A stretch of 64,000 nt of DNA from Icerya purchasi. Its lineage: Eukaryota; Arthropoda; Insecta; Hemiptera; Monophlebidae. Every line of letters begins with the position of its first letter. The stretch's first letter is position 1. Where the stretch lies: the NCBI GenBank assembly GCA_039619475.1, contig CM077115.1, positions 300,577,756-300,641,755 of the forward strand. Reading direction: 5' to 3'. The notes below the pieces were generated by a model. That model was not told where the DNA came from, made no database searches, and saw only the letters and a list, made by a program, of their open reading frames with translations. Of this stretch, positions 57,141-64,000 are shown in pieces. A program made the translations under genes and the position numbers.

Positions 57141-59447
57141 AAAAAAAATTAGGCAATTTTTTATGAAAATGATTTGCTCGCGCATTGACTGAAATAACTC
57201 TTTTTTAACCACCTACGAGTATATAATAATTTCAGCGTATTCATAATTCCGAAATGACCGCGATTGCCGAAGAGGCTAAAATCATTTAGACCTGGTGTCG
57301 TTTTCATCTCTTCGAAATAAAAACTGTTTCGGCTATTTACTTTTCTATTTTATTCTTTTTTGTGCAACCGAGTCATTTTCTAAAAATAAAAATAAAATTT
57401 TCAGCCAAAAAAAAAAAAAAAAAAAAAGATAAAAACTAACCGTGTTATAAAAATTCGTAACAATTTTAGAAAAAATTACACGGTCCACAATGCATTTTTC
57501 ATTTAATTTCGCAAATTATAATAGGACACGCGCAGGCCGACCTTGAATAAAAATAAAAAAAAGAAAAAGATGTCGAAAATTTTTTGAAAATGTCAAAGTT
57601 CCTGCAAAAAAAAAAAAAAAGCAAAACAAAACGAAAAACGGAATAAAAAAATCAATTTATTCAACACGAAAGCTGCGAAATAATTAGAGACGGAGAAGAA
57701 GAAAATACAGGCACACAACACGCTCGCCGACATATTCCCAGCGGGTAGTATAAATGATGAGACCATTAATTTCCAGCAGAGACAGAGTTCGGTATCGAAA
57801 GTTTTTATTGACTTTTGTCCTGTCGGGGGGGTTTCCCCTCCACTCAGCCCTGCAACAACTTTTAAACCGTCGTGTGCAGTCAGACAGCTGTCGTGTGTTT
57901 CGGGGTTTGCAGTTCGAGAGTTCCTTTTAAATGACATGCAAATATACATAAATTATTTATGTGTCTGTACGCGCGCGTACGGGCCACGTTCAACAGGGGG
58001 CTGCGCCAAAGAGGCGAATCGTTGAAAAAGCGAACGAGAAAAGAACGAACAACGAAAAATAAAATACGTGCGCAGGCGTGACATTTGAATTATTCGAGGA
58101 AAAAGTTGAACGGCGATGAATTGAAAATTCAAGAAAAGTTCCAGCGAGGCCCAGTTTCCAGCGCCGCTGGAGCCGCGAAAGAGGAACGCGCGTTCCAGCC
58201 GCCGGTCCCGTACCGGTAGCCGCGATTTTCATTTTCGCCGAGATTTGTCAGAATGTTTCCTTCGGAGAATTATCAGGCGGGAAAATCGTTATCATTATTA
58301 TTTCGTTCACGCGTGAAATATTACCGTCGCCTATCTAGGTCGACGCGGACGGCGACGAATTATTCATTAGTCTGCGACAATCAGCGGCACTCGGCGAGCT
58401 GATTACGTGTGCTGCACTGCGGGACGGTCCGATATTAAAAATTAATTCCGCATTCGCGGCTGAAACAAAGCCGAATCAGCGAGACTTCAGAGCTTCTTCT
58501 TCCGACTGACGACAATGGCCGGCCGCCTGCCAACATTTTCTCGCTCATTTATCGATTTTTTCTTTCCGTTTATTGTCGCTCTATCACGTTTCTATTCGCT
58601 TTCCGGCGGAAGCGTTTATCGCGTCGTCACTCTCCACGAATCGACTGCGGAAACGTCTGCCACTACGATAAAATCATCACTAAAAATCGCTCCAATAAGC
58701 GTAGCAACGAGTGAAAAACGTGTTTTTAGAATGATAAAAAAGGATAACTACGACACTGCCCGTATAGCATAAGTGTACTACAGTGTTTAACCACGAAAAC
58801 TACCTGAGTGTTTACCGTAAAAAAACCTGTTTTATATCTTGCTAATTTACACCTGAATGTGGATACAGATCTGGCACGCTATTGTTTAGCTTTTTCTCTA
58901 TCACCAACTATAATAAAAGCATTGGTTTATTTAATTTTTGGAATGAAGCGTATTTACAAAAGTAAATTATGAAACGTAATATTCGACGCTACCTGTAGTA
59001 TAATTTTAATTTTAGAACAACTTACACTTCTCATTATTACCGACATCGAAGACATCGAACATTTGAATCCCAATACTTAAAATGTATACAAGCGATAATA
59101 ATAAGTGTAGCTTTAAACTTTTCTATTTACAATAACTGAGGTTAAATATTTATTTTCAAACAAGGAAATCATTACGAAAAAAATTATTTATTTTGAACTT
59201 CTCTGAAAAAAAAAAAAAATAAAAATAAAAATAGAAATAAATAATACGTCCGATTAAACTGATTCCGCGCAGCCGTGTTTCGGAGAAAACGACTTCATTG
59301 AAGACTTTTTTGGCGATTATTATGACCTCCTTACCCAAATACCTCTTTCCGAGAGGGCATGCGATTATATTTCCACGATTAGGTTGACAAGGATGCCTCC
59401 ACTGTTCGCAATTCATGGCTTGATGACTGCACATTTGTAAACTTAAT
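57141..59447. other. Non-coding stretch with a GC- and CpG-richer section
   Basis: 57700-58520 is visibly richer in G, C and CpG than the rest of the window, with palindromic gtacgcgcgcgtac near 57966. ORFs (57593-57949, 57990-58232, 58515-58772) carry no recognisable domain. This could be a conserved regulatory block or an exon-proximal region, but nothing proves it. Confidence 0.35.
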
Positions 59448-59900
59448 CCTGTTATTATTATTTTCTGTATTCTATCAAACCATCATGCCTGTGGTCTTCC
59501 TCCGGGTCTTAAGTCTTTCACATTTGTTTGTATTAATCGATGCTCCATCCCATTATTCTTTACGCACGAGGTATCCAAAATATTCCAGTTTTCTAGTAAG
59601 CACTACATTTGACAATCGCTCCTGAGGACCAATTTCATGTAATACAGGCGCATTAGATCTTTTCGCCGTCCACGGAATTCTAAGCATTCTTCTCAAGCAC
59701 CACATCTAAAAGTTTTTCACTATAGGAAAGTCTATTATCTTTATTTTTATATTTAGGGACGCGTCAATGAAAGACGTTAAATCGATGATAATTTTTCGGA
59801 CAGTAATATCCTTTCTAAGAACATGTTTGGTTTTCGCCTGGGCGATGACTGACCGTATATGTCTCTGTATCTGAAATATACATGATTCTTTCATTAAAAA
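59448..59900 (-). mobile_element. BovB/RTE-like LINE remnant, minus strand
   Basis: On the minus strand 59890-59706 reads RHIRSVIAQAKTKHVLRKD and NIKIKIIDFPIVKNF. From 59702 follows MWCLRRMLRIPWTAKRSNAP, then SNVVLTRKLEYFGYLVRKE at about 59610-59560. This RRMLRIPWTAKRSN block is characteristic of BovB/RTE C-termini and differs from the RTE-like copies at 2853, 7591 and 44045. The end at 59448-59460 has an AAT repeat. Stops and one shift are present. Confidence 0.75.
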
Positions 59901-60299
59901 GAAAACAATACACTTTGACGTCCTTTATTGACGTTTTCGCGATTTTCAGAATGGACACGTTTCCAGCCTTAAAGATGTTACCTTTATCAATATTGATACT
60001 ACCTTTGTCGGTCTAATTCTAAATCTGATGCTATATCGATTTCATTTTTCTCTCTTCTCCAACATAATCTGCCGCAAGAAGATTTTTTCGAGGTCTTCCG
60101 CAAGGTTCTTGTCTCAAACGTACTCTGTTTAATGTTTATATTCTTAATGGTGTTCCCTACTAGCTCTTCTTCGCTGTTCTACATAGACGATATTTTCCTT
60201 TACTCTTCACAGTATAACCGTCAAGGAGGAAATGAATAGGTCACTGGCTTAATTGCAAACACACTCTTAATGTAATTTACTTTTCAGCTTCGTCTTCTA
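59901..60299. other. Non-coding gap between two LINE relics
   Basis: Probably includes more of the BovB-like relic (minus strand), but no block could be aligned with confidence. Confidence 0.35.
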
Positions 60300-60996
60300 A
60301 ATCCTCCCGTGTTGTATTCACTTTTCTATAATCTAGCCAAGTCGATATCAGCTTTTGGATATTTATCAGTCAACCGTTTATGCTGTCTGAGGGTATTCCT
60401 TAAATAGCCTTTTACCTTTAACATACCTATTAAAACTCTTTCGCACTAAAACTGGAGTAGATATTCTCTCTACCGTGCATTACAAATCAATATTATACCA
60501 TCCAAGATGCATTCCTTCCTTCACTTTTTAATCCTAGATCACGTCCTTCCTCCCGTCCACGATTGTACTATTTTCCTTCTCTTAAGAGCTTTATCACTAA
60601 CGTTATTCGTCGTTTACGTTTCAACCGCACCCTGCTCCTATCATAATGATTTACTTTTACTCTTGTTTCGTCCTCGTACGTTACATCAAAAAAAAAAAAA
60701 AAAAAAAAAAATTTAGATCTTAATGATCTTACTTTTATTTGTGATCCTGATCATATCCTGTTCAAATGTGTCCTATAGTCTATCTTTCGAACGTTGCATA
60801 CTCGTTAAAGTTGAAACTTTCCACTCTTTACAACGCTTACTATATCTCAAAACTTTGCGATCTTTAATAGTTATTTCAGTTCTTGTTTTTCTTCTCACAA
60901 TTATTCCCCGGCTGGGTTAAAATATAATTTTTTAACATCTTGCTTTAATCCTGAATAGTTGTGATCCCAGCGCAAAAAAAAAAAAAAAAAAAAAAA
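60300..60996 (+). mobile_element. I-like LINE 3' remnant with an internal A-run
   Basis: Joined frames give SSQVDISFWIFISQ at about 60335-60375 (compare IQIDLLWISSHSG), SFITNVIRRLRFNRTLLLS at about 60583-60640 and LTFICDPDHILFKC at 60727-60770. These match the RNase H end and the C-terminal motif of the 21262 copy. A run of about 25 A at 60687-60711 interrupts the coding sequence just before the Cys/His motif. The 3' end is cccagcgc followed by an A-run to about 61001. Confidence 0.7.
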
Positions 60997-61004
60997 AAAA
61001 GGTT

Positions 61005-61083
61005 TAACGCGTGGAAGCGAGATTTTAACGGAGTTCTACTTGGATTAAATATTGCCATCTAACCAACTAGACTACAGGGGTGT
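61005..61083 (-). repeat. tRNA-like / SINE-like sequence
   Basis: On the minus strand, tagtctagttgg (61063-61074) fits the Pol III A box with one mismatch, and gttaaaatctcgc (61017-61029) fits a B box (gttcaaatctcgc) with one mismatch, 33 bases downstream. The B box is followed by a T-run on that strand, which is the A tail of the neighbouring plus-strand LINE. No full clover-leaf was found, so a SINE head or tRNA relic is likelier than a working tRNA. Confidence 0.45.
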
Positions 61084-61734
61084 TTTTGGTTAGTTTTTTT
61101 TTTTTATATTACTGCTATTTAATATTACACCTTTTGTTGACGTCGTCATGTCGCATGAAAATAAGTTACGCTCACTATGATGGTTTAAACGTTCTATTTT
61201 TTCGGGTATTTTAATCCTATCGAATCTCGTTTTTATTAACATGTAGTGTTCATTCACTTTGAATGTTGTTATTTCAGTTTTCAAATATTTTAAAAAAAAA
61301 AAAAGAGGCAATCGAACGAAAATACCGCTTTACCACGACAATATAGAAAACGCAAAAGAACTGGCAGAGAACATTTTTGTTTTTAGAAACATTATGCACT
61401 TCTATCGACAATACGGGACACGATGGCGATGGAGTAAAGCACGCCATTAAGAAAATTGCAGAATTTTTACGTCTCAATCATTTTACTACCGTGGTTATAA
61501 GTGAACTTTTTCAAACGGGTAATAATACTGTTACCCGACTGTAGTGAATTGGCAAAATTTTAAGTATAACTGCAGAGAATAGCGAATAATAAACAATTTC
61601 TGAAACAATTTATAGATTTCTCTAACATGCGCGTATCATTCGGAGGAAATCACGAATGTGCAAACTTAATTTTATATCTTGGTATGCATTTTTAAACCTC
61701 AGCGATACTTCCTTTCGTAAATTTATCATCTCTA
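61084..61734. other. Non-coding gap
   Basis: T- and A-runs only; short ORFs at 61259-61450 and 61090-61311 have no recognisable family. Confidence 0.4.
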
Positions 61735-62095
61735 TTTGCAGGCTAAGACTAGGACCCAATGAACTTCCGTTTCCACTCTACCAGGGTGTTGTTTCCCTTT
61801 TGTCAATATGTTCCTGATGTAAGTAGGGTTGTTGACGCGGATTATGTTTTTTTCGAATGCTCCTTTTACCCTCAGTACCGACAGAAATTATATGCAACTT
61901 TAATAAACTTAACGTTCCCCACCAATATTAGGCGGCAGGTCTCCTTGCCGACCGAAATTTGATAATATATAAATTACTATATAGTTTTATCGTGAAAGCA
62001 AGCACAGCAATATAACTGCCCTTAAAACAAAGCCGATGAGGGTTATGTTGCCGGAGCCTCCCTTCCAAAAAAACAAAAAACAAAAAAAAAACTTA
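61735..62095 (+). mobile_element. LINE C-terminal fragment related to the I-like family
   Basis: CRLRLGPNELPFPLYQ at about 61737-61785, then in the next frame DADYVFFECSFYPQYRQKLY at about 61834-61895, correspond to the C-terminal block CRLRFGH and DANHILFECS of the other copies. The 3' end is ttgccggagcctccc followed by an A-rich tail from about 62065. It is more divergent than the other fragments and may be a separate subfamily. Confidence 0.55.
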
Positions 62096-63685
62096 ATTTT
62101 TTTATATACACGTACTTCGTTAAATATAAAAATAAAAGTTTCAGAACATGGTGCGTCTATCGTAAATTCGTATCCCAGTAATATCCAGCATGGAAGTTTC
62201 TGCAATAATATCTTTTCCAAGTGCACAGATTAGTACACACAGTCTCTTGCTTGTAGATAGCGCACATTTTCAAATGCTGACATAAAAACGTCGTATTTTA
62301 CAACGAGCACATTTATCATTGGCTAGGCCGATATTAATGTTTTTCATCCTAATCAGCAGTGGCGCGCGCTGCCCGTGACTGCGCTATCCGAAATTTACCG
62401 ACTTTCGCCACACAGAGCTTTTAGGCGGAAAAAACTGGCAACAAAAAAAATTACAAAAGAGCCAGGGAAGGTAACGATAAATAATAATAACCGTACTTTA
62501 TTACCGCGCTGAAAGTTTAAAGTTGCAGCGATAAACTATTTTCAAGATACACCTAATGAAAGGGAAATTGCGAAAAAAAGCTCCCAGGGGCACATTAAAT
62601 ACGAAAGTTGTTCGAATCCCGCGAGTAACATTAAAAAGTTCGCGGATATTAAAAAAATTCTATTTCCGTCCGACGCAGTTATATTAAAGCGCGATACAGC
62701 GTTTAATTTCAGCATCTAATTTGAACTTATATTTATACTAGCGATTTCGCTAGATATTAGATTATACAGCCGGTGGCGGCGAATCGCGTCTATCGCGTCT
62801 TAGTCTAGGAAGAACAATCACCGTCATCGATAAATTACCTGCTCTTCTCGTCCGATCTAATCGGTTCTTCGCGTTTCCACTTTTAAACTAATAATTCCGC
62901 AAAAACGGCTATAGGAACTCGAATCAATTAAATACGACGCTGCGTTAAAAGCTTTCAGTCCCCGGAGGCAGATTTCTTCAACTATTCCAAAAACTAATGA
63001 GAACGGTAGCCCTTTCTTTCACGTTTGAAGCGAAAATATTTATTTCGCGAATATTTTAATATCGCGACAACGAATTGGCCGGCAAAAACAAACCTTATTC
63101 TCATCACAGTTACTCGTTTCACCGAGTGACCGCCTCAGCTATAACATTTCTGCATAGGAAAATCGAATTGCAATCTAGACGATGGCTTTCATGCTGGGGG
63201 CTTGCTAACTGGAAGAAGGCTCTGTAGGCTCATCTTCGCTATGATGAAGAAGACACAGCTTCACGAATTCCGCAAAGTTCAAGTTTTCATAGAAAGTACT
63301 GTACTGTCAGTTACGGCGACTGTCTACTTACCTCTGGAGAGTAAGTATTATAATACTTAGACACTGTGTAGCAACTCCATTGGCTTCCTTGAAATTCTAA
63401 CATGTTCAATCACTTCCATGAAGTTTCTTAGCAGGTGTGTTGAAAAATTTCTCCGAAAACTGTTAAAAATGTCCTAACACATCATGGTTTTTCATATATT
63501 TTCAAAGTCAGTGCATGGAAACTTCCGGATAGTTTACATATTTCAAAGTCACTTTTAGGCACATTTTGAATATTTCACACCAAAGCGCAGTGTCGTATGT
63601 TGATGAAACGTTACTTTTACCGGTACCGAAGTATTATCATTAGAGGTCGATCATTTCATATTAAAATTATAAATACAAATTTAAT
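62096..63685. other. Non-coding stretch with CpG-richer sections
   Basis: 62340-63100 has a higher CpG content and many short inverted words (for example gatttcgctagatattag). No ORF or RNA gene identified. Confidence 0.35.
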
Positions 63686-63756
63686 TATAGTATAAAAAAT
63701 AAATGCTAAAATAACAAACTTAGTTTGTTATTTTAGCATTTATTTTTTATACTATA
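63686..63756. repeat. Perfect 71-bp palindrome
   Basis: Arms 63686-63720 and 63722-63756 are exact reverse complements over 35 bases with a single T between them. The symmetry stops at once outside (T at 63685, G at 63757). Sequence is AT-rich but not simple repeat (contains aaatgctaaaataacaaact). Confidence 0.97.
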
Positions 63757-64000
63757 GTTACTAACAAACAGGATGATAAAATATTCTTTAACAAATTTAA
63801 TTATTCATTCTATGACTTTCTGTCGCTTATAAAAACATGATCGGCATAAATGTTAACACGTCTTATTTATATAATACACATGCGTCATTTACACCGAAGG
63901 ATAAACTGCCGAGGACGTTTAGTGTACAATGTGTAGAAATTCCACAAAAGTTCAAAGGAGTTCTAGGAAGCAGTGTATAAAATTTACATCAGCGCTTTAT
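63757..64000. other. Window end, nothing seen
   Basis: No coding or structural signal recognised. Confidence 0.5.

Noticed and set aside
57593..57949. 118-codon minus-strand ORF with a hydrophobic Phe-rich end
   Set aside because: The Phe stretch is an A-run and no signal peptide or domain is convincing; kept only as part of the CpG-richer block.

Overview
This window looks like a piece of an arthropod nuclear genome, most probably an insect. It is AT-rich, full of A/T homopolymers and TA, TTA and TTC microsatellites, and lacks any operon-like gene order. I found no host protein-coding gene, rRNA or confident functional tRNA. Every coding segment I recognise belongs to a mobile element: non-LTR retrotransposons (LINEs) of at least four kinds and one Helentron-type helicase/endonuclease relic. 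The species cannot be fixed from sequence alone.

Layout. 1-4335: a degenerate RNase H-bearing LINE (I-like), then a second LINE split by a nested RTE/BovB-like LINE with a decayed target-site duplication. 7591-8200: an RTE-like remnant (minus). 10821-13860: two inverted-repeat structures. 14523-16449: a minus-strand I-like LINE with a 17-bp target-site duplication. 16905-18255 and 20425-21180: old LINE remnants. 21262-28357: the youngest cluster. It holds a 5'-truncated I-like LINE with an uninterrupted ORF and 13-bp duplication, a full-length Jockey-type element (23117-27784, 13-bp duplication, ORF1 and ORF2), and a short I-like fragment, all on the plus strand.

31845-36395: an I-like fragment, a Jockey RT relic, a Helentron helicase-endonuclease relic and another I-like fragment. 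38936-41945: a tRNA-SINE-like piece, a 567-bp foldback repeat and two copies of an unnamed dispersed repeat. 44045-50599: an RTE tail, a Jockey 3' tail and a long minus-strand I-like LINE. 53305-62095: a third copy of the unnamed repeat beside a large TA tract, an I-clade LINE, a BovB-like LINE, two more I-like fragments and a tRNA-like sequence. The window ends with a perfect 71-bp palindrome at 63686-63756.

The elements do not form a pathway. What links them is history: repeated target-primed insertions, 5' truncation, nesting and decay, with about nine copies of one I-like lineage sharing the same 3' terminus. The least explained items are the foldback repeat at 41284-41850, the dispersed repeat copied at 39509, 41888 and 53305, and the perfect palindrome near the end. 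All clade names rest on motif recognition from memory, without a database search.
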